DNA from: Lactiplantibacillus plantarum
GTDB lineage: Bacteria; Bacillota; Bacilli; Lactobacillales; Lactobacillaceae
DNA length: 64,000 nucleotides
Reading direction: 5' to 3'
Assembly: GCF_014131735.1 (NCBI RefSeq)
Contig: NZ_CP039121.1
Span: forward strand, 744,001 to 808,000
This document shows, one piece after another, positions 55,753 through 64,000 of this stretch (position 1 is the stretch's first letter; every line of letters starts with the position of its first letter). A program made the translations under genes and the position numbers. The notes below the pieces were generated by a model. That model was not told where the DNA came from and did not search any database. It saw only the letters and a program-made list of their open reading frames with translations.

Positions 55753-56616
55753 ATGGTTCCAACAACGAAATTAAACAATGGTGTGGTTATGCCCCAATTG
55801 GGATTCGGCGTGTTCCAAGTCCCTGACCTGAATGAATGTGAAGCAGCGGTGACCGCGGCCTTAAAGGCTGGTTACCGTTTAATTGATACGGCAACGGCAT
55901 ACCAAAATGAAACCGCAGTGGGGCGGGCAATTCAAAAGAGTGGTCTTAGACGTGATGAACTCTTTGTCACTTCCAAGCTGTGGGTCTCAGAATTCACCTA
56001 TGAACGTGCAAAGCAAGGTATTGATGCGTCATTACAACGTTTAGGCGTAGACTACTTGGACTTGTATCTTTTGCACCAACCTTATGGCGATGTGATGGGT
56101 GCTTGGCGTGCTTTAGAAGAGGCTTACCATGCTGGTAAGATTCGCGCAATTGGTGTTTCCAATTTTTATGCGGATCAGCTAAAGAACTTGGAACTGACCA
56201 TGTCCGTGCAACCAGCTGTCAATCAAATCGAGGTCAATCCATGGTACCAGCAAGCAGACGAGGTCCGCTTTAATCAAGATGAACACGTACGGGTTGAAGC
56301 TTGGGCACCGTTTGCAGAAGGTAAGCATGCGATTTTCAGTAATCCAAGTATTCAAACTATCGCACAGGCCCATGGTAAGACGACCGGACAAGTCATCTTA
56401 CGTTGGCTGTTGCAACGCGGGATTACGGTGATTCCAAAATCAGTGCATCCTGAACGTATGGCTGAGAATATCGCTGTTTTTGATTTTGAATTAACAGCTG
56501 CAGAAATGTCAGCAATGGCCGAACTTGATCAGGGCGTCAGTCAGTTCTTTGATCATCGTGATCCTGTGACAATTGAACAGATTTTTGGCGCTAGTTTACG
56601 ACAATTACATGAATAA
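55753..56616 (+). CDS. Aldo/keto reductase
   Basis: A 287-residue AKR of the 2,5-diketo-gluconate reductase/YtbE type. The catalytic tetrad is visible: Asp in DTATAYQNE, its Tyr, Lys in VTSKLWVSE and His in YLLHQPYG. The NADPH-binding segment IPKSVHPERMAEN is present. GTG at 55750 is possible, but ATG 55753 fits AAAGGT better. It is the first of two tandem paralogues under the divergent LysR. The substrate (aldehydes, ketones, methylglyoxal) is not known. Confidence 0.93.
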   Translation: MVPTTKLNNGVVMPQLGFGVFQVPDLNECEAAVTAALKAGYRLIDTATAYQNETAVGRAIQKSGLRRDELFVTSKLWVSEFTYERAKQGIDASLQRLGVDYLDLYLLHQPYGDVMGAWRALEEAYHAGKIRAIGVSNFYADQLKNLELTMSVQPAVNQIEVNPWYQQADEVRFNQDEHVRVEAWAPFAEGKHAIFSNPSIQTIAQAHGKTTGQVILRWLLQRGITVIPKSVHPERMAENIAVFDFELTAAEMSAMAELDQGVSQFFDHRDPVTIEQIFGASLRQLHE

Positions 56617-56634
56617 GTTAAGGAGTGATTATTA

Positions 56635-57501
56635 ATGACAAAAACACCAACTATTACGCTAAATGATGGCCGCGCGATTCCAGCAATTGGGTTTGGCACT
56701 TTCCAGATTCCAGACGACGGTTCCACTTATCAAGCAGTCAAAGAAGCATTGGCGATTGGTTATCGACACATTGACACAGCCGTGGCCTATTTTAACGAAG
56801 ACGAAGTTGGTCAAGCTATTAAGGATAGTGGGATTCCACGGGACCAAATCTGGGTGACGAGTAAACTTTGGCTCCAAGACTACGGCTTTGACGCAGCCAG
56901 TCGCGCCATCGATCGTTCGTTAACTAAGTTGCGACTAGACTATATTGACTTGTACTTAATTCATCAACCTTATGGCGATGTTCCGGGTGCATGGCAAGCA
57001 ATGGAAGCAGCCCAAAAGGCCGGGAAATTAAAGTCGATCGGTGTTTCCAATATGACACCAACGTTGTGGCAAAAATTTGTGCCACAATTTGAAACGATCC
57101 CTGCAGTCAATCAGGTTGAATTTAACCCGTACTTTCAGCAACAACCCTTGCGCCAATTACTCGCGGCACAAGATGTTAAATTAGAAGCTTGGGCGCCCTT
57201 GGGTCAGGGCAATCAAGCATTATTCAAAGAACCAATCATTCAACAATTGGCTATTAAGTATCATAAGGATGCTGGTCAAATCATTCTTAGATTTGAACAT
57301 CAAGAAGGCGTGATCGTCTTTCCTAAATCAGTGCACAGTGCACGGATCAAGAGTAATCGGGATATCTTCGACTTTGAATTAACTTCGACTGAGATGGCCC
57401 AATTACGAGCTTTAGATACCGGTAAAGGTCACCACGACCCAGATGCGCCAGGGGTTTCAGAACAGTTGTTGCATGCCTTTGACGTGCATGCAGATGACTA
57501 G
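56635..57501 (+). CDS. Aldo/keto reductase (paralogue)
   Basis: A 288-residue AKR similar to its upstream neighbour. The tetrad is in DTAVAYFNED, VTSKLWLQD and YLIHQPYGD; the cofactor segment is FPKSVHSARIKSNRD. It lies 18 bases downstream with its own AAGGAG site, so the two are co-transcribed. Tandem duplication with later divergence is likely; the two may differ in substrate range. Confidence 0.93.
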   Translation: MTKTPTITLNDGRAIPAIGFGTFQIPDDGSTYQAVKEALAIGYRHIDTAVAYFNEDEVGQAIKDSGIPRDQIWVTSKLWLQDYGFDAASRAIDRSLTKLRLDYIDLYLIHQPYGDVPGAWQAMEAAQKAGKLKSIGVSNMTPTLWQKFVPQFETIPAVNQVEFNPYFQQQPLRQLLAAQDVKLEAWAPLGQGNQALFKEPIIQQLAIKYHKDAGQIILRFEHQEGVIVFPKSVHSARIKSNRDIFDFELTSTEMAQLRALDTGKGHHDPDAPGVSEQLLHAFDVHADD

Positions 57502-57569
57502 CGGCAGAGCCGGCCAAGTCGCGGACGAACGTACCGTAGTGTAAGCTGCTTTGATTGTAACTGAAAATT

Positions 57570-57618
57570 AACGACGCCATGGACGCTAGAATCACTAGCA
57601 TCCATGGCGCCGTTTTTT
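57570..57618 (+). terminator. Terminator of aldo/keto reductase operon
   Basis: AACGACGCCATGGACGCTAG pairs with CTAGCATCCATGGCGCCGTT (with mismatches) around AATCA, followed by TTTT. Confidence 0.85.
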
Positions 57619-57730
57619 GATTAAGGCCTTTAAAAGCCGTAACTTGAAATGGCGACGAATAAAAATCAGCTTACTAAAATGGGGCACGTTACGACTAATG
57701 CCGAATGATGAAGCTGAGGATGGCTGGTTA

Positions 57731-58186
57731 TTAATCGCTGGCGGGAACCTCATTATTGATAATTTGCTCGTTAAAGTCAGTGAAGATGCCTAGCAGGGTC
57801 TTCACCCGTTGCGGGCCCAATTGAGTCGTCCACTGGTGAACCGTTTTGTGCATGGTGGCCATTAGTTGCTGATCTAGGTGACGGCCGGTAGCCGTTAAGG
57901 AAAGTCCTTTTTGGCGGCGATCAGTGGCATTAGCCTGTTGCTCAATGTATCGATGTTTGAGGAGGACTCCGATTTGGCGTGAGATTGCGCTGCGTGAGAC
58001 ATGGTGCTGATGTGCGATCTCCATTAATAATAGTGGCTGGGGGCTTTGACCTATTTCATGCATGATTAAAAAAGCGTCAAAGGTAAGATGTTGCGTGGCC
58101 AGTAGTGAATTTAAGCGAGTATTCAGGTAACGAGAGATATTGGCATAATCGGTCAAAAACATGTCGAGAGCGTCGACGGTAGCCAT
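57731..58186 (-). CDS. MarR family transcriptional regulator
   Basis: A 151-residue winged-helix regulator. The recognition region is MEIAHQHHVSRSAISRQIGVLLKHRYIEQQANATDRRQKGLSLTATG, including the DxR wing. The ATG at 58186 has AAGGAGG nearby; longer in-frame readings toward 58507 run through the terminator of the permease and are rejected. It stands downstream of the APC permease on the same strand, separated by a terminator. The ligand and targets are unknown. Confidence 0.9.
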   Translation of the reverse strand: MATVDALDMFLTDYANISRYLNTRLNSLLATQHLTFDAFLIMHEIGQSPQPLLLMEIAHQHHVSRSAISRQIGVLLKHRYIEQQANATDRRQKGLSLTATGRHLDQQLMATMHKTVHQWTTQLGPQRVKTLLGIFTDFNEQIINNEVPASD

Positions 58187-58350
58187 AATAAGAACCTCCT
58201 TGAAGAGCGACTGCTTGGTAAATTTGGATTGACTATATTCACTAAGAATCATACCGCTAAACGTGTAAAAAGTGTAAGATTGTGAGCCGCAAATTAGTGA
58301 CTGAAATGTTACGTGAACACGCATGCCTACTAGCAACGGTTGGTAATACC

Positions 58351-58389
58351 AAAACCACCGCTGACAGTTTTTTGCGCTGTCAGCGGTGG
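58351..58389 (-). terminator. Terminator of APC permease
   Basis: CCACCGCTGACAG (58355-58367) pairs with 58377-58389. The minus strand reads TTTTGG after the stem. Confidence 0.75.
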
Positions 58390-58475
58390 CGAATAGATTA
58401 TCGATCAACGTTACAAAAAAGTCAGTGAGTCCGCAGGCGTAGAGCGACGATGCGGGCGTAAAGATCGGTGACGCA

Positions 58476-59912
58476 CTAAGCGGTTTTAGTGCGATGACGA
58501 CGAGCAATCATCGGCAAAATCATCCCTAAGGCAACAAAGATAATTGGCGTTAGAATATTTAAAGTCAGTTGGAAGAGCCAACTGCTAGGATTGCTAGCGT
58601 AGGAAGTCTTTGGAACCATTCCGAGGATGCAAGCAAATGCTGTAAACAGGAAGCACCAAGCACCGACCAAACGGCCAGCGACTGGGTTTTTCAGGAACTT
58701 GTAATCACTCTTGAATTCCTTTAAGTGCTTGTTGAGTAGCATGTAAGCTAGAAAGACCCACAGGTAGCGCATCGGCATTACGACCGAATTTAAGTTCAAT
58801 AACCAATTAAAGAGTTCATTCATGTTTCCAATCCCTAATGCAGGAATGATAATGAGAATGCTGACCAAAACCCCAGTTAAGATGTAACCGTTGACGGGCA
58901 CATCCTTCTTGTTCATTTTACTTAATTTTTTGGGAATAAATTCAGGGTCGGCATCACCAAGCAAAATCTTCAATGGCGCATCGATTGAGAACGCTAAGGC
59001 GGAGATTTGGGCAAGCACATTGGCAATTGCGTAGAGGATCAAGAACAGATTGCCCACGTGGTAGAAGGCACCTAGTCGTTGAAACGCGTAGTAAGCACCG
59101 TTGGCCATCAAATCAGCGGGAATGTGCTTGGAGTTAAACAGAATCCCCATGGCAAATGAACCCAGCAGGGCACAGATTGCGACCATACCTGCGAGCACTA
59201 ACATGCCTAACGGAAACTCACGTCCCGGATTTTTGGTTTTATTAACGTACGGCGAAATCTTTTCAGATCCCCCGACCGCGAAGACTAACATTGAAACGGT
59301 CGTAAAGTAGGTAAAGTCAAACTTAGGTAAGTAGGACTTGAGTGAAAACATGTTCGGTGTCTGAACAGTCGCCTTGGTCATAAACGGTGCTGATACGGCC
59401 AAGATGATGAATAAAATCGACATGATGAACATCCCCGTACCAGCAACGCTCCCGATGCGTTTCAGTGTCGTTAGTCCCAATGAAGCAATCCAGAGGAAGA
59501 ATAAGAATAGCACTAAACAAATGGCTTGAACGACTAACGCAGGTGTCGTGTTGACGAAGTTCCCATTACCGCGGAACAGCCAGCTGAATGCAATTAGAAT
59601 CCCTTGGGGTTTTTGTGCTAAGTACGGAATGTGCACGATCCAATAAGTCCAGGCAGCATAGTAAGCTAGGCGCTTGGTACTCGTTGCTCGAATCCAAGAT
59701 GAGACGCCCCCCTCAGCATCCTTAAAGGTCGAACCCAGTTGACCCACAATCAAGGTGTAGGGAATAAAATAAATAATCATGATCAAAATCCAAGAAGTGA
59801 CGACTGAAAGCCCTTGTAACGCAAAATTATTGACAACGTTACCTAGGCCCCAGACCGCCACGAATGCAATTAAAGCAATGTTGGACCATCGAAGTTGTTT
59901 TTCGTTTGCCAT
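58476..59912 (-). CDS. APC family amino acid permease
   Basis: A 478-residue carrier with about 12 helices of the APC superfamily. The first helix WSNIALIAFVAVWGLGNVVNNFALQG and the SGGSEKISPY-like loop (VFAVGGSEKISPYVNKTKNPGREFPLGM) resemble the glutamate:GABA antiporter/YjeM branch. AAAGGAG lies before the ATG. A good cre site upstream suggests catabolite control by CcpA. The exact amino acid is unknown. Confidence 0.9.
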   Translation of the reverse strand: MANEKQLRWSNIALIAFVAVWGLGNVVNNFALQGLSVVTSWILIMIIYFIPYTLIVGQLGSTFKDAEGGVSSWIRATSTKRLAYYAAWTYWIVHIPYLAQKPQGILIAFSWLFRGNGNFVNTTPALVVQAICLVLFLFFLWIASLGLTTLKRIGSVAGTGMFIMSILFIILAVSAPFMTKATVQTPNMFSLKSYLPKFDFTYFTTVSMLVFAVGGSEKISPYVNKTKNPGREFPLGMLVLAGMVAICALLGSFAMGILFNSKHIPADLMANGAYYAFQRLGAFYHVGNLFLILYAIANVLAQISALAFSIDAPLKILLGDADPEFIPKKLSKMNKKDVPVNGYILTGVLVSILIIIPALGIGNMNELFNWLLNLNSVVMPMRYLWVFLAYMLLNKHLKEFKSDYKFLKNPVAGRLVGAWCFLFTAFACILGMVPKTSYASNPSSWLFQLTLNILTPIIFVALGMILPMIARRHRTKTA

Positions 59913-59959
59913 GTTGAACTCCTTTGTGAGCTAAAGTATGCTTAATTGTAAGGCCAAAC

Positions 59960-59973
59960 TGAAAGCGATGCCA
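59960..59973. promoter_or_regulatory. cre site (CcpA)
   Basis: TGAAAGCGATGCCA matches the cre consensus TGNAANCGNTNNCA at every fixed position. It lies 47 bases upstream of the APC start. A palindromic TTAAAGCGCTTTTAA-like sequence nearby (59991-60006) is not a good cre. Confidence 0.7.
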
Positions 59974-60104
59974 GTATTAACAAGTTAATATTAAAAGCGC
60001 TTTAAATTTTAAGTCGAAAAATGAATTTTGAGTGTCAAAACAGCGAAAATTTGCTATTGTTAAGAGTAGATAAAATTTAACGGCAACGGACGCGCATTGT
60101 TCGA

Positions 60105-60878
60105 ATGAAAATGAAAGCAGGAATGGTCTTGAAAGAAGTTACAGTTGGGGAGTTAACGTTAGCGACAGGGATGCCTAAGATTGGTGTTGTTTTAGCGGGG
60201 GCCACACGGGAGGACCTCTTGCGTAAAGCGGGGCAGATTTTAACTTCGGTGGCACAAATTGTTGTTTGGCGGTTAGATCCTTATCAGGAATTGGATAACC
60301 GTGCGGAGTTAGTCAATACAGCGGCCCAATTGCAACAAGTTTTGGGGACGATTCCATTAATTGCCATGTTTGGGCTGGCAAACGATCCAGCTGAAGTGAC
60401 CGAATATTATCAAACTTATCAAACATTAGTGAATAATCGAAGCGTGGCTGGCGTGGATATTGACTTAGCCATGGTCAATCAGCCAGATTTTATGACGTTG
60501 ACCAAACAGATGCGTGCCAACGAAATTCGGTTAATTGCGAGCCAGACCGTCACGACAGCAACAACTGACGATTTATTGGCGACTTATCACGAATTAGCAG
60601 CAACTGGTGCTGATGTCGTGCGGGTGACAGTGGCTGGACATGATGCACAGACGGTGTTGGCATTAATGGCGGCAACTGAGCAAGCACGGCAGCAATTAGT
60701 TGTGCCAATCGTGGCAACGGCGACGGGCAAGTTTGGTCGTTATAACAGTGTCTGTAGTCAGTTGACGGGGTCGGCAGTTGCCTTTGGACACGTCGGCCGG
60801 GTCGGTGATCAAAGTCAATTAGCAGTGAGTCAGGTCAAACAGGCGTTACAAATGTTGGCACCACTTGAAGGGGCGTGA
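60105..60878 (+). CDS. AroD-like (type I 3-dehydroquinate dehydratase family) protein, catalytic residues replaced
   Basis: A 257-residue TIM-barrel protein of the AroD family: KIGVVLAGATREDLL at the first strand and FGHVGRVGDQSQLAVSQVKQAL at the end match the fold. Residues equivalent to E. coli Glu46, His143, Lys170 (the Schiff-base lysine) and Arg213 are Val54, Gln147, Arg173 and Ser215. Without the lysine no imine can form, so ordinary dehydratase activity is unlikely. It may be a pseudoenzyme, or it may bind a shikimate-like ligand. The start is uncertain, as no strong ribosome site is visible (ATG 60105 or 60123). A small membrane protein gene follows immediately. Confidence 0.75.
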   Translation: MKMKAGMVLKEVTVGELTLATGMPKIGVVLAGATREDLLRKAGQILTSVAQIVVWRLDPYQELDNRAELVNTAAQLQQVLGTIPLIAMFGLANDPAEVTEYYQTYQTLVNNRSVAGVDIDLAMVNQPDFMTLTKQMRANEIRLIASQTVTTATTDDLLATYHELAATGADVVRVTVAGHDAQTVLALMAATEQARQQLVVPIVATATGKFGRYNSVCSQLTGSAVAFGHVGRVGDQSQLAVSQVKQALQMLAPLEGA

Positions 60879-60883
60879 AATCA

Positions 60884-61105
60884 ATGCAATGGCGATCGTT
60901 TTGGCGGCATACCCGGACGATTTTTGAAACGTTAGTCATCTATTTCTTACTGATTCAAGGGCCGTATGATTTGTGGATCGGCAAGGTGGGCTATCGACTT
61001 AGTTCGTATTTAATTGATATTGTGGGTATCACGGTGCTGTTTGTCATCGTTGAGCTAGTTTATAATGCGATTCGACAAATCGTTGTGAAACGACGATCCA
61101 AATGA
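60884..61105 (+). CDS. Small membrane protein
   Basis: A 73-residue protein with two hydrophobic segments (about 15-30 and 43-62) and basic ends (QIVVKRRSK). ATG 60884 has AAGGGG 10 bases upstream; GTG 60875 overlaps the previous stop but is too close to the site. It is probably co-transcribed with the AroD-like gene. No family was recognised. Confidence 0.65.
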   Translation: MQWRSFWRHTRTIFETLVIYFLLIQGPYDLWIGKVGYRLSSYLIDIVGITVLFVIVELVYNAIRQIVVKRRSK

Positions 61106-61572
61106 CTCGGGGCCGAGTGACAATTATCGTATCTACTAGCTCATGATTACGCGGGGGGAGTCTTTCGATTCAAATTAGGGAAATACGCTATTAGAATGGG
61201 TAAACCAGGTCTTGAGCAGTAATATTGCTCAAGGCTTTTTTGATGGCCGGGGATTACTGGAAGACACTGGTCAGTCGCCATGGTGACAGCTGACCGGTGC
61301 ATGATGCAACTGTCAGTATGGTGAACGAATAGTGGTGGTCGAATACTAAAACGACCAGAATTAATGAATCACCACGATGAAAACGATTGCAGAAATAGGG
61401 AGTTGATAATTATATTTTTGCGATAAACAAGCGGATTAATCATAATGATAACAGGTTAATTAGAATTGTGATAATCAGTTGAGCATTATGAGGGTACCAT
61501 GGTATATTTAAAAACCGTAAATGATGTACTAGTTAAACACGATAATCAAATATAGTAAGAACACTTTATTTA
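61106..61572. other. Intergenic region before the surface protein gene
   Basis: A 467-bp gap. It contains the terminator at 61207-61241 and then an AT-rich stretch with the palindrome TACCATGGTA (61496-61505), which may hold the promoter of the surface-protein gene. No further gene is seen. Confidence 0.55.
61207..61241 (+). terminator. Terminator of aroD-like operon
   Basis: CTTGAGCA pairs with TGCTCAAG around GTAATAT, then GCTTTTTT. Confidence 0.8.
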
Positions 61573-62346
61573 ATGAGATTAATCGTTAGGTCAGTTAGGT
61601 TGTTTTTGAAGAAATGGGGAATTACTATCAATTACCGTGAATCAGAAGTGAAATGTTATAAAATGTATAAAAGTGGCAAGATGTGGTTGCTTGCGAGCGC
61701 TTCACTATTATTGTTGAATACTCAACTGTTAACCGCACATGCGGATGAACCAACATCTGCATCGACTAGCGAAACGAGTGTCGTAGCGACTAACGGTGTG
61801 TCAATTCAAAATCAAGGTAGCAGCAATCAAACACTGGCAAGTTCGGTTTCTAAAACGGATAACGTTGTCGTGGCTAATGATGAGAACGCTTCGATTACTA
61901 ATCAGACGGTAATCGATGCACAGCCAGCTACTAATGACGAGCCGCAATCCGCTGCATCAACGGCTGCGTTGAACGGGACATCTGGCGCGCCCAATAGTGA
62001 GGTAGCCGCTGATTCGATGGCAGCAGTGAACGGACTAAACACGGTAGCGCCCGCGACGAACAGTTATGAAGCATCACGGACTGACGATCTGTTCAGTAAT
62101 GCCGCAGAATCGACTGTTAGTGAACAACAGCCTGAAGCGAGTGAACAGTTATTACTCGATACTGCTGACGCGTCAGAACGTAAACCCGCCGCTGACTTGC
62201 AACATGTTGAGCAGCATCAGCTGGTAGATGACCTTAAGGTGGAGTCACAGCACGTTGATACTCGTGCTGTGACTAGGGCGGATGAGGATGAAATGTCTGG
62301 TAACTTTGGCGTTGATTGGCACTTTGATGCCAGTGCAGGCCGCTGA
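61573..62346 (+). CDS. N-terminal part of a KxYKxGKxW-signal surface protein (interrupted)
   Basis: A 257-codon reading frame. It carries a KxYKxGKxW-type signal peptide (KMYKSGKMW at 30-38, hydrophobic core to about 55, cleavage after TAHA). A Ser/Thr/Asn/Glu-rich linker of about 190 residues follows. At the end comes the beginning of a repeat-domain motif, MSGNFGVDWHFDASAG, before an abrupt stop. The same motif occurs 400 bases on in another frame (MAGIWGAGYNADGIKWHFDADSG). The protein is therefore the front end of a large LRR surface protein cut by a frame change. The start at 61573 has no good ribosome site; GTG 61648 or ATG 61663 are alternatives. Confidence 0.7.
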   Translation: MRLIVRSVRLFLKKWGITINYRESEVKCYKMYKSGKMWLLASASLLLLNTQLLTAHADEPTSASTSETSVVATNGVSIQNQGSSNQTLASSVSKTDNVVVANDENASITNQTVIDAQPATNDEPQSAASTAALNGTSGAPNSEVAADSMAAVNGLNTVAPATNSYEASRTDDLFSNAAESTVSEQQPEASEQLLLDTADASERKPAADLQHVEQHQLVDDLKVESQHVDTRAVTRADEDEMSGNFGVDWHFDASAGR

Positions 62347-64000
62347 AGAACAGTATACTGATGAGATTGTCAATCAATCTGATGATGAGCATGCGAATTC
62401 TGATCAGGTCAGTGTACCGGTCACGGATCAAGTTGACAGTGAGACCCCCGTTCCGTCAGACGAACATACTGCAACACTTGATACGCATCCGAACCAATCG
62501 ACAACTGATGATTCTGAACAGCCAGTTAGTGCCGACGAGCAGTCGCAAGATATTGACACGGATAGTACTGCAAAAGTCTTGTCGTCGCAGCATAAAACAG
62601 AAACCATCAATGAGCGGGGAAGCGGTGATTTGGCTGGCGTGATTCGAAATCCAGAACGCCCACATCTCACGGATGGTTATCGCAACGATGATATGGAAGA
62701 CGATGACTCGATGGCCGGCATCTGGGGTGCTGGTTACAACGCCGATGGCATTAAATGGCATTTTGACGCGGATTCTGGTGTGTTAGTGTTGGACGGTGGC
62801 GATATTTACGATTGCTATGGGGATAGTCCGTGGCAATCAAAATCGTGGGTGTTACAAATAGTTAAAGTTGTGATTTCAAAGCCAATTCGCATTATAGGTG
62901 ATAGTGGGGGCTTCTTTGAAAATTTGACGAATGTTGAACACTATGAAGGGCTTGAAAAAATTGATGTTAGTTCTGCGACGGATTTAAGATATTTCTTTTC
63001 AGAAAATACGCATGTTAAGGAGCTAGATTTGAGCAGCTGGCAGGTGGGAAATGTGACTGATATGTCTTGCCTGTTTTTCAATTCTCCAGGGACTAGCCAA
63101 CTAACGACAATCAATATTTCAGGGTGGGACACTCGTCGAGTAAGTGAAGCGGACTACATGTTTGGTCCCAATGAAAAGTTAACTCGTATTATTGGTATCG
63201 AGAATTTGAACTTTGAAAGCCTAAAAGAAGCAGGCGGTTTGTTTATCAAAACGGGGTTGTCGGAGCTAGACTTATCCAAATGGAAGACTGATAGCCTTGA
63301 CAATATGGCTGCTTGGTTTATGGACATGCACAACTTAACCAGTGTTAAATTCGGGTCTCAGTTCAAAACAGATCAGGTTACTTGGATTCATTTGCTATTT
63401 TCAGGATGTTCCAATTTAACTGAGGTGGATCTATCTGGTTTTAATTTGCATCGCGTTGAACAAAATCTCGACATGTTTGCGGGATGTGAGCGTCTACAAA
63501 AAATTACACTTGGTCCGGATACTGATTTGACGCCAGCCAAAATCGAGTCGGTTGGGCTAATGGACATTGAAGCTAATGACCAATATACCGGTTACTGGAT
63601 AAATGTAGCCAATCCCCAGCAACGGTTAACTAGTGCTGAACTGATGAATCTGTATTCAGGAAAAAATACGCCGATTGGAACCTACATCTGGGAAGCAAAC
63701 CAAGCAGTTATCGATGCCAACGACATTACCCTGGAAGTTGGCGATGATTGGAACTGGACGGACAGTATCGAGAGTTTAACCGACCAATTTGGTCAAAAAG
63801 TCGATGTTCAGGCCCTCTATGTGGCTAATCCCCAGGCTGTGAAACTATCGGGTGACCGAGTAAATACAAGTCAGCCGGGTACTTACCAGGTCACTTTCAA
63901 GTATGCAGGTAAGACGGTCACTGCTTTGGTGATCGTGAAAGCTGACCAGACAAGTTTGACTGTCCATGATACAGAGTTACACGCTGGTGGCACTTGGCAT
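62288..64000 (+). CDS. LRR (BspA/DUF285-type) surface protein, partial, runs off the window
   Basis: An open frame with no stop from 62273 to the right edge, in a different frame from the preceding signal-bearing part. An acidic linker (AEEQYTDEIVNQ onward) is followed by the WHFDADSGVLVLDGG start motif (about 62755-62795). About seven leucine-rich repeats of 22-25 residues follow (KELDLSSWQVGNVTDM, SELDLSKWKTDSLDNM, TEVDLSGFNLHRV), then an Ig-like Big_3-type domain (about 63715-63935). It is a wall-exposed adhesin-like protein; the anchor lies beyond the edge. The ATG at 62288 gives a signal-like MKCLVTLALIGTLMPVQA, possibly by chance, overlapping the end of the upstream frame. The full gene may be a pseudogene or have been formed by fusion of two paralogues. 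Confidence 0.72.
   Translation, partial: MKCLVTLALIGTLMPVQAAEEQYTDEIVNQSDDEHANSDQVSVPVTDQVDSETPVPSDEHTATLDTHPNQSTTDDSEQPVSADEQSQDIDTDSTAKVLSSQHKTETINERGSGDLAGVIRNPERPHLTDGYRNDDMEDDDSMAGIWGAGYNADGIKWHFDADSGVLVLDGGDIYDCYGDSPWQSKSWVLQIVKVVISKPIRIIGDSGGFFENLTNVEHYEGLEKIDVSSATDLRYFFSENTHVKELDLSSWQVGNVTDMSCLFFNSPGTSQLTTINISGWDTRRVSEADYMFGPNEKLTRIIGIENLNFESLKEAGGLFIKTGLSELDLSKWKTDSLDNMAAWFMDMHNLTSVKFGSQFKTDQVTWIHLLFSGCSNLTEVDLSGFNLHRVEQNLDMFAGCERLQKITLGPDTDLTPAKIESVGLMDIEANDQYTGYWINVANPQQRLTSAELMNLYSGKNTPIGTYIWEANQAVIDANDITLEVGDDWNWTDSIESLTDQFGQKVDVQALYVANPQAVKLSGDRVNTSQPGTYQVTFKYAGKTVTALVIVKADQTSLTVHDTELHAGGTWH

Noticed and set aside
59991..60006. Second cre at the GCGC palindrome
   Set aside because: It lacks the CG-N-T core and flanking TG/CA of the consensus.
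62361..62642. Alternative frame in the surface-protein linker
   Set aside because: The acidic linker and LRR frame is continuous with recognisable domains; this frame is not.

Overview
The window is a chromosomal segment of a low-to-mid GC lactic acid bacterium. The 16S rRNA gene, the KxYKxGKxW surface-protein signal, the tyrosine T-box, the Ala/Ser/Thr-rich LysM proteins and the gene styles all point to Lactiplantibacillus plantarum or a very close relative. No plasmid, prophage or CRISPR features were seen; the assignment rests on recognition, not on a database search.

Layout. 1-7.7 kb: signal peptidase I with a decayed C-terminal copy beside it, a sugar O-acetyltransferase, endonuclease III lacking half of its Fe-S ligands, a MacB/FtsX-type ABC exporter and an M20 deacylase. 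7.7-9.9 kb: a MerR regulator divergent from a cupin/CMD/SDR operon, with a classic 19-bp-spacer MerR promoter. 9.9-13.5 kb: an ABC-2 exporter pair, a noncoding repeat element and Ogt. 13.7-19.6 kb: two secreted LysM/Apf-like proteins with long Ala-Ser-Thr regions next to a tandem glycosyltransferase pair (GtfA/GtfB type), which looks like a protein O-glycosylation locus. 19.6-26.5 kb: a LysR/YeiH pair, a GNAT, an MFS/DUF4811 operon, a HAD hydrolase and a second MFS carrier with a hairpin over its ribosome binding site. 26.5-33 kb: second repeat copy, aspartase/fumarase-family lyase, a frameshifted AEC carrier, a YczE-like protein, a NapA-type antiporter with a structured leader and a RibD/DHFR-like reductase. 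33-35 kb: a preQ1-I riboswitch, a nucleoside hydrolase and an ECF S component, together a likely queuosine/queuine salvage operon. 35-42 kb: a heme-exporter-like ABC pair, YagU, a dicarboxylate/glutamate symporter, MerR, DUF554 and the third repeat copy (inverted). 42-49 kb: YueI, a C39-like protease, a GH25 muramidase with a very basic tail, a secreted protein, a T-box-controlled tyrS and an ECF S component. 49-54.5 kb: a complete rrn operon with tandem promoters, RNase III processing stems and a trailing tRNA-Thr. 54.7-64 kb: LysR plus two aldo/keto reductases, MarR, an APC permease with a cre site, an AroD-like protein missing catalytic residues, and an LRR surface protein interrupted by a frame change and running off the right edge.

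The most unusual noncoding feature is a family of 0.75-1 kb elements (three full copies and at least three fragments). Each has terminal inverted repeats, two mirrored branched-hairpin arms and no transposase. Two copies are flanked by AAT on both sides, as expected of a nonautonomous mobile element. The clearest coherent small system is the preQ1-controlled nucleoside hydrolase/transporter operon.
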